Origin: Nocardia altamirensis NBRC 108246 | GTDB lineage: Bacteria > Actinomycetota > Actinomycetes > Mycobacteriales > Mycobacteriaceae | DNA: 45,939 nucleotides | Assembly (NCBI RefSeq): GCF_001612685.1 | Contig: NZ_BDAY01000095.1 | Coordinates: 1-45,939 of the forward strand | Direction of reading: 5' to 3' | In this document: one piece after another, positions 26,640-35,295 of the stretch | Layout of the letters: every line of letters starts with the position of its first letter | How positions within the stretch are numbered: the stretch's first letter is position 1 | Position numbers and translations under genes: made by a program | The notes under the pieces: generated by a model | Seen by the model: only the letters and a program-made list of their open reading frames with translations | Databases searched by the model: none | Told to the model about the DNA's origin: nothing

Positions 26640-27680
26640 TCACTCCTCGAACTGTGCACGCTTCCAGTCGCCGTACGGTTCGTCGCGCTCGCGCACCGCC
26701 TCGCGGAAACCCTTGGTCGCCGAACGTAATTGGAAGGCATAGCCCTCACGGGTGTGCCGGGAGATGCCGTCGAAGACGGTGCTGACCATGCCGGAGTTCG
26801 CCACGCCCTGTGCGAGCAGCGCGCTGTTGAGCGCCAGTTTCGCCATCATCAACTGGTTGATCGGCATCCGGGCGATCCGCTCCAGCAACGCCTCGGTGCG
26901 CGCGTCCAGCTCATCGGCGGGCGGTGCCTCGACCGCGAGTCCCCATTCCTCGGCTTGCTTGCCGGACAGGCAATCTCCGGTGAACAGCAGCCGCTTGGCG
27001 CGCTGGTCGCCGAGCCGGTGCGCCCACATGCCCGCGGACGGGATGCCCCACACCCGGGTGGGTGGATAGCCGATCTTGGTGTCGGCGGCGCAGATGATCT
27101 GGTCCGCGTACAACGCGATATCGGTGCCGCCCGCGACGGCGAAGCCGTGCAGCTTGGCGACCGTCGGCTTGTTGGCATACAGCAGGCTGGAAAAGCCGCG
27201 GTTGAACCGGCTCATCATCGCGTAGTCGACCATGGGATCCCAGGTGCCCCAAGGGTTGTGGTTCTGGGCCTGCACCGTCGGATCGAGCACGGTCCCGACC
27301 CGCGACTGCGCCGCGGTGCCGTCGGGCGCACCCGTTGCGCCGGAATCGATGTCGGACTCGGCGAAGAGCGACAGGTCGTAGCCGCCGCAGAAGCCCTTGC
27401 CCCGCCCGGACACCACCATCACATGGACCCGGGGATCGAGATCGGCCCGCTCCACCGCGTGCGCCAGCTCGGTGGGGGTGTCGGCGGTGATCGCGTTGCC
27501 GTGCTCGGGCCGGTTGAACGTGATCCGCGCGATCCGCCCGGTCACCTCGTAGGTCAACGTGCGGTAGTCGGACCCCGACGGCGGCAGCGGGCGGTCGGCC
27601 CACGGCGAACCGGGGGCTTCGGTGAGCCCCTCGTACCACGCCGCCGGCCGGGTGCCGGAGTGATTCTCGAAATCTGACAT
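26640..27680 (-). CDS. Enoyl-CoA hydratase/crotonase family protein
   Basis: A 346-residue crotonase. The core begins ~40 residues in (RIARITFNRPEHGNAI) and contains the oxyanion-hole segments GRGKGFCGGYDLSLF and KLHGFAVAGGTDIALY. The usual family length is about 260; the extra residues are an N-terminal leader and an insertion around residues 105-150. The ATG has AGGAAG 5 nt upstream. It converges on the PKS operon with only 2 nt between stops and diverges from the AidB-like gene. It therefore belongs with the AidB/PaaX group rather than with the PKS, although a beta-branching role cannot be excluded from sequence alone. Confidence 0.88.
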   Translation of the reverse strand: MSDFENHSGTRPAAWYEGLTEAPGSPWADRPLPPSGSDYRTLTYEVTGRIARITFNRPEHGNAITADTPTELAHAVERADLDPRVHVMVVSGRGKGFCGGYDLSLFAESDIDSGATGAPDGTAAQSRVGTVLDPTVQAQNHNPWGTWDPMVDYAMMSRFNRGFSSLLYANKPTVAKLHGFAVAGGTDIALYADQIICAADTKIGYPPTRVWGIPSAGMWAHRLGDQRAKRLLFTGDCLSGKQAEEWGLAVEAPPADELDARTEALLERIARMPINQLMMAKLALNSALLAQGVANSGMVSTVFDGISRHTREGYAFQLRSATKGFREAVRERDEPYGDWKRAQFEE

Positions 27681-27722
27681 GAGGCTTCCTGACTGCGTCG
27701 GTGGGAGGATTAGCGCGCTGCG

Positions 27723-27762
27723 GTATTACATCCTTGTGCCAACTGAAGAATGACTGTAATAC
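27723..27762. promoter_or_regulatory. Shared operator of the divergent hydratase and AidB-like genes
   Basis: Perfect 8-bp arms GTATTACA (27723-27730) and TGTAATAC (27755-27762) are separated by 24 nt, so their outer edges span 40 bp. Each arm contains TAATAC, a good -10 box, on the strand of the gene it precedes. A protein bound to both arms would block both promoters. The nearby PaaX-type regulator is a candidate, by context only. Confidence 0.55.
27734..27762 (+). promoter_or_regulatory. Promoter of the AidB-like gene, probably leaderless
   Basis: TTGTGC (27734-27739), a 17-nt spacer and TAATAC (27757-27762) form a good -35/-10 pair. The ATG follows 7 nt after the -10 box, so the transcript should start at or next to the initiation codon. 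No ribosome binding site is present, in keeping with this. Confidence 0.5.
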
Positions 27763-27769
27763 TGAACTC

Positions 27770-29404
27770 ATGCCAACGCACGCGGTCACGAACCAAGTTC
27801 CCCCGCTGGTCGACTATGACGCCGCCGAGCAGCCGGTCATCCTCGAAGCGCTGCAGCGCGCAGGCGCCGACCATGCGCTGGACGAGCTGCACGAGATCGG
27901 ACGGCTCGCGGGCAGCGCCGAGGCCATCGAGCTCGGCGACTTCGCCGAGGCGCACCCGCCGGTGCTGAAGACGCACGACCGGTACGGGCACCGCATCGAC
28001 GAGGTGGTGTACGGCCCGAGCTATCACCAGCTGATGACGCACGCGATCGGCTTCGGACTGCACGGCGCGGTGTGGGCCGACCCCAACCCGAAACCGCATC
28101 TGACGCGCGCCGCGAAACTGAGCGTGTGGGGACCGGTGGACGCCGGTCACGGCTGCCCGATCTCGATGACCTACGCCGTGGTCCCGGCCCTGCGTGCCGC
28201 GCCCGAACTCGCCGCGCAGTACGAACCTTTGCTGTGCGCCAAGGAATACGACCCTGGCCTGCGTGCGCCGCTGACCAAGCGCGGCCTCATCGCGGGTATG
28301 TCGATGACGGAAAAGCAAGGCGGCTCGGATGTTCGGGCCAACACCACCACCGCGACCGCGATGTCCGACGGCAGCTACCGGATCACCGGGCACAAGTGGT
28401 TCACCTCGGCGCCGATGTCGGACCTGTTCCTGACGCTGGCCCAGGCGCCGGGCGGCCTCTCCTGTTTCCTCGTCCCGCGCGTGCTGCCCGACGGCACCCG
28501 CAATGCCTTTGCGCTGCAACGACTCAAGGACAAACTGGGCAACCGCTCCAATGCCAGCAGCGAGGTCGAATACGACAACACCGTCGGCTGGCTGGTCGGC
28601 GACGAAGGCCGCGGTGTGCCGACGATCATCGAGATGGTCAACCTGACCAGGCTCGACTGCACCATCGGCAGCGCGACCATGATGCGCAGCGGAGTCATCC
28701 AGGCCGCCCATCACGCCGCGCACCGCACGGCCTTCGGTGCCGCCCTTGCCGACCAGCCGTTGATGCGAAATGTGCTCGCCGACCTGGCAATCGAGGCCGA
28801 AGCGGCGACCACCGTCGCACTGTGGCTTGCCGACCTCACCGATCAGGCGACCGCCGGAGTCGACGGCGCCGACCCGCTGCGCAGGATCGCACTCGCGGTC
28901 AGCAAATACTATGTGTGCAAACGCGGCCCGATCCACGCCGCCGAGGCGCTGGAATGCCTGGGCGGCAACGGCTATGTCGAAGAATCTCGGATGCCGAGGC
29001 TGTATCGAGAAGCGCCGCTGATGTCGATCTGGGAGGGCTCGGGCAATGTCGCCGCGCTCGACACCTTGCGTGCCATGGCCAAACAACCCGAAACCCTCGA
29101 CGTTTACTTCACCGAGGTCAAACGTGCCGCGGGCGCCGATCGGCAGCTCGACGCCGCGATCGCCCGTCTCGAACAACAATTCGGCGATTTCGACACGATC
29201 CAGCACCGCGCGCGTCGCATCGTCGGCGACATGGCGCAGATTCTTCAGGCCTCGCTGCTTGTCCGTTATGGGCACCCCGCTGTTGCCGACGCGTTCACCG
29301 TGAGCCGGCTCGGTGGCGAGCACGGCGATGTTTTCGGGACACTACCGACCGGTATCGATAGTGCGGCGATCATTCAACGCGTTACCCCCAAAACGGGCAA
29401 CTGA
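27770..29404 (+). CDS. AidB-like acyl-CoA dehydrogenase family flavoprotein
   Basis: A 544-residue acyl-CoA dehydrogenase-fold protein of the AidB branch, which is longer than classical family members (~390). Seen in order: an N-terminal extension, GMSMTEKQGGSDVRANTT (the FAD/substrate-binding stretch), GHKWFTSAPMSDLFL, and LGGNGYVEESRMPRLYREA, then IWEGSGNVAALD, which is characteristic of AidB/isovaleryl-CoA-type proteins. E. coli AidB is induced by alkylation damage and binds DNA, but many actinobacterial relatives are probably metabolic. Divergence from an enoyl-CoA hydratase and a nearby PaaX regulator suggest acyl-CoA metabolism here. ATG 27770 is chosen because the promoter predicts a leaderless start. 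Confidence 0.88.
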   Translation: MPTHAVTNQVPPLVDYDAAEQPVILEALQRAGADHALDELHEIGRLAGSAEAIELGDFAEAHPPVLKTHDRYGHRIDEVVYGPSYHQLMTHAIGFGLHGAVWADPNPKPHLTRAAKLSVWGPVDAGHGCPISMTYAVVPALRAAPELAAQYEPLLCAKEYDPGLRAPLTKRGLIAGMSMTEKQGGSDVRANTTTATAMSDGSYRITGHKWFTSAPMSDLFLTLAQAPGGLSCFLVPRVLPDGTRNAFALQRLKDKLGNRSNASSEVEYDNTVGWLVGDEGRGVPTIIEMVNLTRLDCTIGSATMMRSGVIQAAHHAAHRTAFGAALADQPLMRNVLADLAIEAEAATTVALWLADLTDQATAGVDGADPLRRIALAVSKYYVCKRGPIHAAEALECLGGNGYVEESRMPRLYREAPLMSIWEGSGNVAALDTLRAMAKQPETLDVYFTEVKRAAGADRQLDAAIARLEQQFGDFDTIQHRARRIVGDMAQILQASLLVRYGHPAVADAFTVSRLGGEHGDVFGTLPTGIDSAAIIQRVTPKTGN

Positions 29405-29444
29405 GATCCATCGGGAGTTCGTCGGACACCGAACCGGTTAGGTC

Positions 29445-30176
29445 CTAGGCGTCTGAGGTGACGAGCAGCTGCTCCGCGAAAGCCATGAATTCGGTACGGA
29501 ACGCCGCATATTCGGCGCGCAGCCTGGTGCCGGGCCAGTCGGCGGGTAGCAGTGCGGCGGGGAGCAGCGGGTCATCGAGAATATGCCGCACGGCCGCCGC
29601 CGCGACCTCGAACCGTTCCCGCATCGATGCCGACGTCGCGAACGCGTGCAGCAACTGCTCCGCCTCGCGCGCCCAAAGCTGGGGCGCGAAAAGGGCTTCC
29701 GCCATCATCTCCGGTGAATCCTGCGGCACCGCGCTGAACACGGAAACCCGGCGGCCTGCCTCCGGCCCGAGAACGACATCGATGTTCGCGGGCCGGGTCC
29801 AGACGCCCTCGCGCAATTCGGCGAGTTTGCGGGTGCGCATCGTATCCCGGAAGGCGGTTCTGGCCGCGGCGTCGTCACCGACGGCGGTCACCACCGCCAA
29901 ATACCATTCACCGCGCCACGCCCGCTCAACGGGACTCACCGAGGCGTCCTGCCTGCGCTGTCGCTCGATCAGCCGGTCCGAGAGCCGATACACGCCATTC
30001 GCGCGTTCCAGATCGCCCATGGCGACCATCCTGGTCAGCGCGACGCGCACAGCCGATTGTTGCAATCCGAGTTCCTCGGCCACCGAAACGATCCAGCTGA
30101 CCGGTGCCTCCGCGGGATGCGCTCCGAGCAAAGCACTCAGAATTGCGGACCGAGCGGTCAGCTTCCGCATGCGCAT
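29445..30176 (-). CDS. PaaX-family transcriptional regulator
   Basis: A 243-residue regulator. The first ~70 residues form a winged helix (SAVRVALTRMVAMGDLERAN), followed by the PaaX central region (WRGEWYLAVV, then LREGVWTRPANID) and a C-terminal helical domain. PaaX binds phenylacetyl-CoA in E. coli; relatives sense other acyl-CoAs. It converges on the AidB-like gene and would reasonably repress that gene and the hydratase through the palindrome at 27723-27762. That link is inferred from position. Confidence 0.85.
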   Translation of the reverse strand: MRMRKLTARSAILSALLGAHPAEAPVSWIVSVAEELGLQQSAVRVALTRMVAMGDLERANGVYRLSDRLIERQRRQDASVSPVERAWRGEWYLAVVTAVGDDAAARTAFRDTMRTRKLAELREGVWTRPANIDVVLGPEAGRRVSVFSAVPQDSPEMMAEALFAPQLWAREAEQLLHAFATSASMRERFEVAAAAVRHILDDPLLPAALLPADWPGTRLRAEYAAFRTEFMAFAEQLLVTSDA

Positions 30177-30241
30177 TGCCTACTCACTCCGTCCTGCCGG
30201 ATCACCCTTCGTCGAGCCCGCTATCCGACTCGGCCATGTCG

Positions 30242-30577
30242 CTAGTTCGCGTTGTTATATGCCGCGACAATGTCTGCGGGGATCCTTCCTCGGGTCGATA
30301 CGTTGTGCCCGTGCTGCCGTGCCCATTCCCGGATCGCCGCGGTTTGCTCGCGGTCGGTCGCGGAGGTGGCTTTACCGGTGCCTTTGCGCTTGGACGCCCG
30401 ACCGGTCTTGCGTGCCTTTTCTGCCCACGGCTCCAGTGTCACCCGCAGCTTGCCTGCGTTCTTGGTGGACAGATCGATCTCGTAGGCGACGCCGTCAATC
30501 GAAAATTGAACTGTTTCATTCGCTTTCGACTTGCCGTCGTAGTCGTCAACGAGGGTGACGGTGACTTTCTTGGCCAT
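30242..30577 (-). CDS. lsr2: Lsr2 nucleoid-associated protein (xenogeneic silencer)
   Basis: A 111-residue Lsr2. The N-terminal oligomerisation domain starts MAKKVTVTLVDDYDG and the C-terminal DNA-binding domain holds IREWARQHGHNVSTRGRIP, where RGR is the AT-hook-like clamp. ATG 30577 is chosen over an in-frame ATG 24 nt upstream because AAAGGA stands 8 nt before it and because the family begins MAKK. Lsr2 coats AT-rich and foreign DNA and silences many actinobacterial biosynthetic clusters. Its presence 4 kb from the PKS operon does not by itself show control of that operon. Other Lsr2 copies may exist elsewhere in the genome. Confidence 0.95.
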   Translation of the reverse strand: MAKKVTVTLVDDYDGKSKANETVQFSIDGVAYEIDLSTKNAGKLRVTLEPWAEKARKTGRASKRKGTGKATSATDREQTAAIREWARQHGHNVSTRGRIPADIVAAYNNAN

Positions 30578-30698
30578 CGGGTGCGTCCTTTGCGTAGTCA
30601 CGAGTATTTGCTCGAAATACTAATACCGTATCTCATCGAACTCAGCACGGAGAAAAGCACTGTGCCGCAGAAGTGTGCGCAGACCGAACGCGCGGTAC

Positions 30699-31571
30699 TC
30701 ACCGCAGTGATTCCGCTGCGGCAGCAGCTATGGCTGCGGCGACCGCGCTCAATGCCGGTGAGTCGAGTCGCCATTGCTGCCAGTACAGCGGGACATCGAT
30801 GAATGCGTCGCCGTCGATGGCGACCAGCTCGGTATCGCGCAGATTCGCCGATTGCAGATCGGGCAACATGCCCCAGCCGAGTCCGAGGCGAAGTGCCTCG
30901 GCAAAACCGGTCGAGGAAGGAACGTAATGCCGCGGCGGGTCGAGCATTTGGCGGCTGCGGCGGCGGAAATGCCGGTCTTGCAGATCGTCTTTGCGGTCGA
31001 ACAAGACCACCGGCGCAACGGCATACGCGTCGGCGGTCGCGCCGTCGCCGAACCATGTTCTGGCAAAACAAGGTTCGGCCATCGGCCGGTAGCGCATCGC
31101 GCCGAGCCGCTCGACCTTGCACCCCTGCACCGGTGTCGAGGTCGCGGTGATCGCCGCCATCACCGTGCCGTCGCGGAGCAGCCGGGTGGTGTGTTCCTCG
31201 TCCTCGCGGTGTATCTCGAAGCAGAGACCTGCTGGCGCAGCGGCCAGCGCGGGCAATACCCAGGTCTCCAGTGAATCGGCGTTCACTGCGATGGGCAGCC
31301 GGATCGGGCTTCGGGCGTCGCCGAGTTCGCGGGCGGTGTCCCCGGCCAGCAGCTCCACCTGCCTGGCCAGCCGCAGCACCGCGAGCCCGGACTCGGTGGC
31401 GCGCACCGGTTTCGTGCGTTGCAGCAGGACCCGGCCTGCCGCATCCTCGAGTGCCTTGATTCGTTGACTGATCGCGGACGGCGTGACCTGGAGGCGCCTC
31501 GCGGCGGCGTCGAAGGTGCCCTCGGTGACCGCCGCGTGCAAGGCGCGGAGCTGATCCAGCTGCAGGTCCAT
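30699..31571 (-). CDS. lysG: LysG/ArgP-type LysR regulator
   Basis: A 290-residue LysR-type regulator. The N-terminal helix-turn-helix reads FDAAARRLQVTPSAISQRIKAL, close to the ArgP/LysG branch, and an effector-binding domain follows. It diverges from a LysE-type exporter with 49 nt between the starts. In Corynebacterium this pair senses intracellular lysine/arginine and switches on export. The same logic is likely here; the intergenic region is AT-rich relative to its surroundings and should hold the operator. Confidence 0.9.
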   Translation of the reverse strand: MDLQLDQLRALHAAVTEGTFDAAARRLQVTPSAISQRIKALEDAAGRVLLQRTKPVRATESGLAVLRLARQVELLAGDTARELGDARSPIRLPIAVNADSLETWVLPALAAAPAGLCFEIHREDEEHTTRLLRDGTVMAAITATSTPVQGCKVERLGAMRYRPMAEPCFARTWFGDGATADAYAVAPVVLFDRKDDLQDRHFRRRSRQMLDPPRHYVPSSTGFAEALRLGLGWGMLPDLQSANLRDTELVAIDGDAFIDVPLYWQQWRLDSPALSAVAAAIAAAAAESLR

Positions 31572-31620
31572 GTTAAGGAATCGTAATGGTAATGTAGAAA
31601 CTTTAGTTTGCCAGGGGATA

Positions 31621-32277
31621 ATGCTTGCTCCTAGCGTCGGTCACGTGACAGATTCGTCCGCGGCACTCGCCGCCCTCTCCGGTTTCGGCTTCGGACTCTC
31701 GCTGATCGTGGCGATCGGCGCGCAGAACGCGTTCGTGCTGCGCCAGGGCGTGCGCGGGCAGCACATTTTCGCGGTGGTCGCGGTGTGTGCGCTGTCGGAC
31801 ATGGTGCTGATCGCGGCGGGCGTCGGCGGTTTCGGCGTGGTCATCCAGTCGATGCCTGCGGTCGTTGTGGTGGTGCGCTACGCGGGCGCCGCGTTCCTGC
31901 TCGGCTACGCCGTGCTCGCGGTGCGGCGGGCCTGCTCCGCGACGGCGCTCACCGCCGAATCCGCAGGCGCGACAGTCGCACTCGGCGCCACCGTGGCCAC
32001 CAGCCTGGCGCTGACCTGGCTGAACCCGCACGTCTACCTCGACACCGTGGTGCTGCTCGGATCCTTCGCCAATACCTACGCCAATCCCGACCGGTGGTTT
32101 CTCGGCGCCGGTGCGATGGTGGGCAGCATCCTGTGGTTCACCGGCCTCGGATACGGCGCGCGGCTGCTCGGTCCGCTCTTCGCCCGTCCGTTCGCCTGGC
32201 GCATCATGGATTCCGCGATCGCCGTCGTGATGACGCTGCTTGCGGTCGGACTGTTGGTCGCCGGTCCGTCGAGCTGA
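31621..32277 (+). CDS. lysE: LysE-family basic amino acid exporter
   Basis: A 218-residue membrane protein with about six hydrophobic segments. The LysE signature is near the N-terminus (LIVAIGAQNAFVLRQG), and ALTWLNPHVYLDTVVLLG marks helix 4. It would export lysine and/or arginine across the cytoplasmic membrane when intracellular levels rise. ATG 31621 is listed; GTG 31645, eight codons later, gives a length nearer to typical LysE and may be the true start, since neither has a strong ribosome binding site. It diverges from lysG. Confidence 0.9.
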   Translation: MLAPSVGHVTDSSAALAALSGFGFGLSLIVAIGAQNAFVLRQGVRGQHIFAVVAVCALSDMVLIAAGVGGFGVVIQSMPAVVVVVRYAGAAFLLGYAVLAVRRACSATALTAESAGATVALGATVATSLALTWLNPHVYLDTVVLLGSFANTYANPDRWFLGAGAMVGSILWFTGLGYGARLLGPLFARPFAWRIMDSAIAVVMTLLAVGLLVAGPSS

Positions 32278-32385
32278 GGAAACTCGGAAGTTGCCGACGG
32301 ACGTTAGTCGAGTGCTGGTCTGGGAGAACGGGGTTGGCTGCGGACCCGACGTGACGCGAGACACAGCGATCGAACGGTAGGCGCT

Positions 32386-32410
32386 GATTAGGGCATGGGG
32401 TGCCGGGTAT
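32386..32410 (+). promoter_or_regulatory. SigB/SigF-like promoter of the CsbD-type gene
   Basis: GATTAG (32386-32391), a 13-nt spacer and GGGTAT (32405-32410) match the general stress pattern GTTTAA-N12-14-GGGTAT at 4 of 6 and 6 of 6 positions. It lies 46 nt before the ATG. CsbD proteins are classic members of the general stress regulon, which supports the call. Confidence 0.45.
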
Positions 32411-32456
32411 TGCGGCGAATGACAGCCCACACCCAATATGGAGGAGTTGTTCTTAT

Positions 32457-32708
32457 ATGACCAAGCACGACAGCGGACCCCGTGAGGCCGTCGAAGGCGT
32501 CGTCGAGGACGTCAAGGGCAAGGCCAAGGAAGCGGCGGGCATCGTCACCGGGAACGAAGGCCTGAAGAGCGAGGGCCGTGCCCAGCAGGAGAAGGCCGAA
32601 TCCCAGCGCGAGGCCGCCAAGAAGGAGGCCGAGGCCGAGAAGGCTCGTGCCGAAGCCACTCTCGACGAGGCGCGGCAGAGCGCTTACGAGAGCGGTAAGA
32701 ATTCCTGA
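32457..32708 (+). CDS. CsbD-like / microaggregate-binding stress protein
   Basis: An 83-residue, very polar protein with no hydrophobic core. The first half resembles the CsbD family (VEGVVEDVKGKAKEAAGIVTGNEGLKSEGRAQQ). The second half is a charged Ala/Glu/Lys helix similar to mycobacterial microaggregate-binding proteins. ATG 32457 is preceded by GGAGGAG at 10 nt; an open frame further upstream lacks support. The role is probably general stress protection, as suggested by the promoter; the molecular function of the family is not known. Confidence 0.85.
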   Translation: MTKHDSGPREAVEGVVEDVKGKAKEAAGIVTGNEGLKSEGRAQQEKAESQREAAKKEAEAEKARAEATLDEARQSAYESGKNS

Positions 32709-32721
32709 TCGCTCGAACTAG

Positions 32722-32756
32722 CGACGGCGCGGGACGACTATCGTCCCGCGCCGTCG
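32722..32756. terminator. Strong bidirectional terminator hairpin
   Basis: A perfect 15-bp stem, CGACGGCGCGGGACG against its complement, with a 5-nt loop ACTAT. It lies between two convergent genes, 13 nt after the CsbD-type stop and 2 nt from the end of the opposite gene, so it can serve both. Confidence 0.85.
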
Positions 32757-32758
32757 AA

Positions 32759-33782
32759 TTATGTTGTGGTGCGAAACATCCGGGCGGCCTGTGCTCGCTC
32801 CGCGAGAATCTGATGGCGCCGCTCGGCCATCGCCGCGGCCGGTGCGCCGCGGGAGACAAGGGCCGTGTACAGCGCCGCGGCGTCCTCGATGGCATCGCGG
32901 GCGCCGACTCCGGCGGCGGGGGTGATGGCGTGATCGGCGTCGCCGCACAGGATTACCGGCGGTTGCGGGGCGCGGGCAGTGGTGAGCGGCACCGTGCGGG
33001 CATTGGATACGTGCACGGTGTCGGTGGCCGCCAGCATGGCCGCGACGAGTCCAGGGTCGGCGGCCGCACCCACCGCGATCGGTTCCGACCACCGCCCGAC
33101 GGGCTGAAAGCCGATATCCTGCACGGCGAGTTCCTGGCGCGTGAGCCGGATGAACCACACGGCGACAGCGTCGTTCCAGAAGTGCCCGAAGGTGGTTGTC
33201 GGACGGCCATTTTCGTCGAGCCTGCGGTGGAAGTGCAGCACCGATGGATCGGTGCGGCCGCACCGGCCGCTCCGTGACGCCGTAAACAACGATCTGCCCG
33301 GCATATTCGGCCGCACGGCCTGGCTCGAGGCGGCGCCGGGCGAGTGAGTCGATGCCGTCCGCGGCAATGATCACCTCGTCCGCGGGGAGCGGTGTGTCAC
33401 CGCTGAAAAGCGTCGCCGTGCCGGTGTCCACTTCGGTGACGGCGGTGTCGTAGTGCAGTTCGGCCTTTGTGCCAGCGGCGAATTCGGCTAGCACCCGCAT
33501 GAGGTCGGCGCGCAGGTAGAGTCGCCGGTCCGCATCATCGCTCCGTGGCGGACCTGGCAGATCCTCGGCGCGGAGCCCGACCAGCGGATGCGATGCCGCG
33601 TGGAGTTCATCGATCGAAACTCCGAGCCCGGCCAACGCCGCGTGCGCCCGACCGTCGAGCACCAGGAACGCTCCCGCACCAACGGTCGGCTGGCTCTCGT
33701 ACGCGGTGACCGCGCATTCGGCCCTGGCCAGCGCTCCGGCGAGCACCGTCCCGGCAATACCCCCGCCGATGATCGTGACCAT
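32759..33782 (-). pseudogene. FAD-dependent oxidoreductase/monooxygenase, frameshifted
   Basis: The N-terminal half (from ATG 33782) has the FAD-binding start VTIIGGGIAGTVLAGALA and continues to a segment reading VVYGVTERPVR. There the frame is lost near 33251-33272. The C-terminal half continues in another frame from DPSVLHFHRRLDENG to the family motif GDADHAITPAAGVGARDA and the stop at 32759. The interval is 1024 nt, one base more than a multiple of three, so a single inserted base in the GC-rich run explains the break and a repaired protein would have 340 residues. It belongs to the class A flavin monooxygenase-like group. It could be a true pseudogene or a sequencing error. Confidence 0.8.
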
Positions 33783-33795
33783 GACCCCCACCCTA

Positions 33796-33831
33796 GGCCT
33801 GCGGATTCTGCTGACACGGAATCCGCAGGCC
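33796..33831 (-). terminator. Hairpin downstream of the lipase gene
   Basis: A perfect 13-bp stem, GGCCTGCGGATTC against GAATCCGCAGGCC, with a 10-nt loop. On the minus strand it starts about 10 nt after the lipase stop and ends before the ATG of the frameshifted FAD gene, so it most likely terminates the lipase transcript. Confidence 0.7.
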
Positions 33832-33841
33832 ACTCAGGTAT

Positions 33842-35056
33842 TCAGCATCCGCTCGGCGCGGGCTTGCCGTTGAACCGGTCTTCGAGCCAGGCGACCGCCT
33901 CCGGTGCGCCGAGCACCGCGGTGCTGAGATGGTCGGGGCTCGGGAACAGTTCCGATTTCACTCGTACCCCCGCCGCGCAGTACCGCCGCATCGTGTTGTC
34001 GATGGAGGCAACGGGAATCAGCGCGTCGTCGTGGGAACGCCACTGGTAGATAGGCATTTTCGGCACACCGCCGAACAGTTCGAGGCTGTTCTCCTCCAGC
34101 ACGGCGCGTGCGTTCGGATCCTCGGCCAGCGAGGTGGAGGCGGCGACGTCAGTGACGCTGAGACCTGCGCCCGCAGCCAAGATCTCGTTGGTGCAGCCGT
34201 TGGCCATCCTGGCGCGGATGGCGAGACCGTTGGCATTCATGCTGTCGCTGATCGGCAACTGCGTCGGGTACTCGCGCTCCAGCCCGATGGCCGCGGCCAT
34301 CGCCAGCCCGAACGCCGGATGCCTGTTGTAGCCGAGTGCCTCGATCATCTTCACCAGGTTCATCGGGACGCCACCCTCTGCGGCGCCGACGAATTCGAGC
34401 TCAGGCGCGTAGGTCGGTGCGAGCGCGGCCGCCCATCCGGTGGCCATGCCGCCGCCCGAGTAGCCGAACATCGCGACCGGGCTCTTGGCGAGACCGAGCT
34501 CCGCGACCTTGCGCGCCGCCCGGATGCCGTCGAGGGTGATCATCCCGCCCAGCTTGGCCGCCCCGTAGGCGCCGGTCGGTCCGAGGTGATCGGGCAGCGC
34601 AATCGACCAGCCGCGCAGCAGCACGGTGTTGAGCGCAGGTGCTTCGCGCACAGCGAGATTCGGGTCGGCGGTGTAGAGCACCCGGGAGACCGCACACTGG
34701 GTGCCGAGGCCGTTGATGATGTGCTGATAGGACAGCAGCGGCCGATTCGGCGCGCGGTTGGGCGGGGTCAACACGGTGGTGGTTGCCGCGATCGGTGCAC
34801 CTGCCGAGTTGGTCGACCGAAATTTGACCATCGTGACGGTGGTGCCGGGGAAGGCGATTATCCCTGGCATCGGGCGGACGGCGAGCACGTCGCCGGGCTC
34901 GGCCCGGTCCAGGTCGGCCGGTGCGGCGTAGAACGGATCGGGGTCAGGCGCCGGGTAGAGAGGTGCGGCGCCTGCGGTACCCGGCCCGATGGCCAGTTGT
35001 GCGGTCGCGAGCAGCAGAACAACAGCGGCAACTGCGGTGTTGACGTGGTGACGCAT
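33842..35056 (-). CDS. Secreted LIP-family lipase
   Basis: A 404-residue secreted alpha/beta hydrolase. ATG 35056 gives a clean signal peptide (hydrophobic AVAAVVLLLATAQLAIG, likely cleavage after AGAA); open frame further upstream is not needed. The nucleophile elbow is GYSGGG (FGYSGGGMATGW), with the Asp in SHDDALIPV and the His in PDHLSTAV near the C-terminus. These are features of the LIP/secretory lipase family, which is common in mycolic-acid actinomycetes and acts on triacylglycerols or other esters outside the membrane. No operon partner is apparent; the gene upstream is divergent. Confidence 0.88.
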   Translation of the reverse strand: MRHHVNTAVAAVVLLLATAQLAIGPGTAGAAPLYPAPDPDPFYAAPADLDRAEPGDVLAVRPMPGIIAFPGTTVTMVKFRSTNSAGAPIAATTTVLTPPNRAPNRPLLSYQHIINGLGTQCAVSRVLYTADPNLAVREAPALNTVLLRGWSIALPDHLGPTGAYGAAKLGGMITLDGIRAARKVAELGLAKSPVAMFGYSGGGMATGWAAALAPTYAPELEFVGAAEGGVPMNLVKMIEALGYNRHPAFGLAMAAAIGLEREYPTQLPISDSMNANGLAIRARMANGCTNEILAAGAGLSVTDVAASTSLAEDPNARAVLEENSLELFGGVPKMPIYQWRSHDDALIPVASIDNTMRRYCAAGVRVKSELFPSPDHLSTAVLGAPEAVAWLEDRFNGKPAPSGC

Positions 35057-35295
35057 AGCGGAGATCGGCCCCCATTCATCGCGGCATCGTCGAGTGGCAC
35101 GTTTGTATGCTGGAAAGTCGAATAACCCGAAAGGTGGCTGTGAATAGTCGAACAGCCGGTGCTCGGACGACCGCCACATTAGGTGAAGAACGGAAAAGTC
35201 CGGAGGAGCCGCGCCGTGCCGATGCGACGTTCAGATGAACAGTTGGTGTGCCGTCGCTATCCGATTGCCGATCAGCGGGTTACGGTGCTCGGGTG

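Noticed and set aside
26640..27680. The hydratase as a PKS beta-branching (HMG-cassette) enzyme
   Set aside because: It is on the opposite strand, shares its operator with the AidB-like gene, and no HMG-CoA synthase-like enzyme or decarboxylating KS is present in the cluster.
28072..29361. Long Arg-rich plus-strand frame inside the AidB-like gene
   Set aside because: It overlaps a clear AidB-like protein in the favoured codon frame and shows no recognisable motif.
30242..30577. Lsr2 as dedicated regulator of the PKS operon
   Set aside because: Lsr2 is a global silencer; proximity alone, across the AidB/PaaX genes, is not evidence of a specific link.
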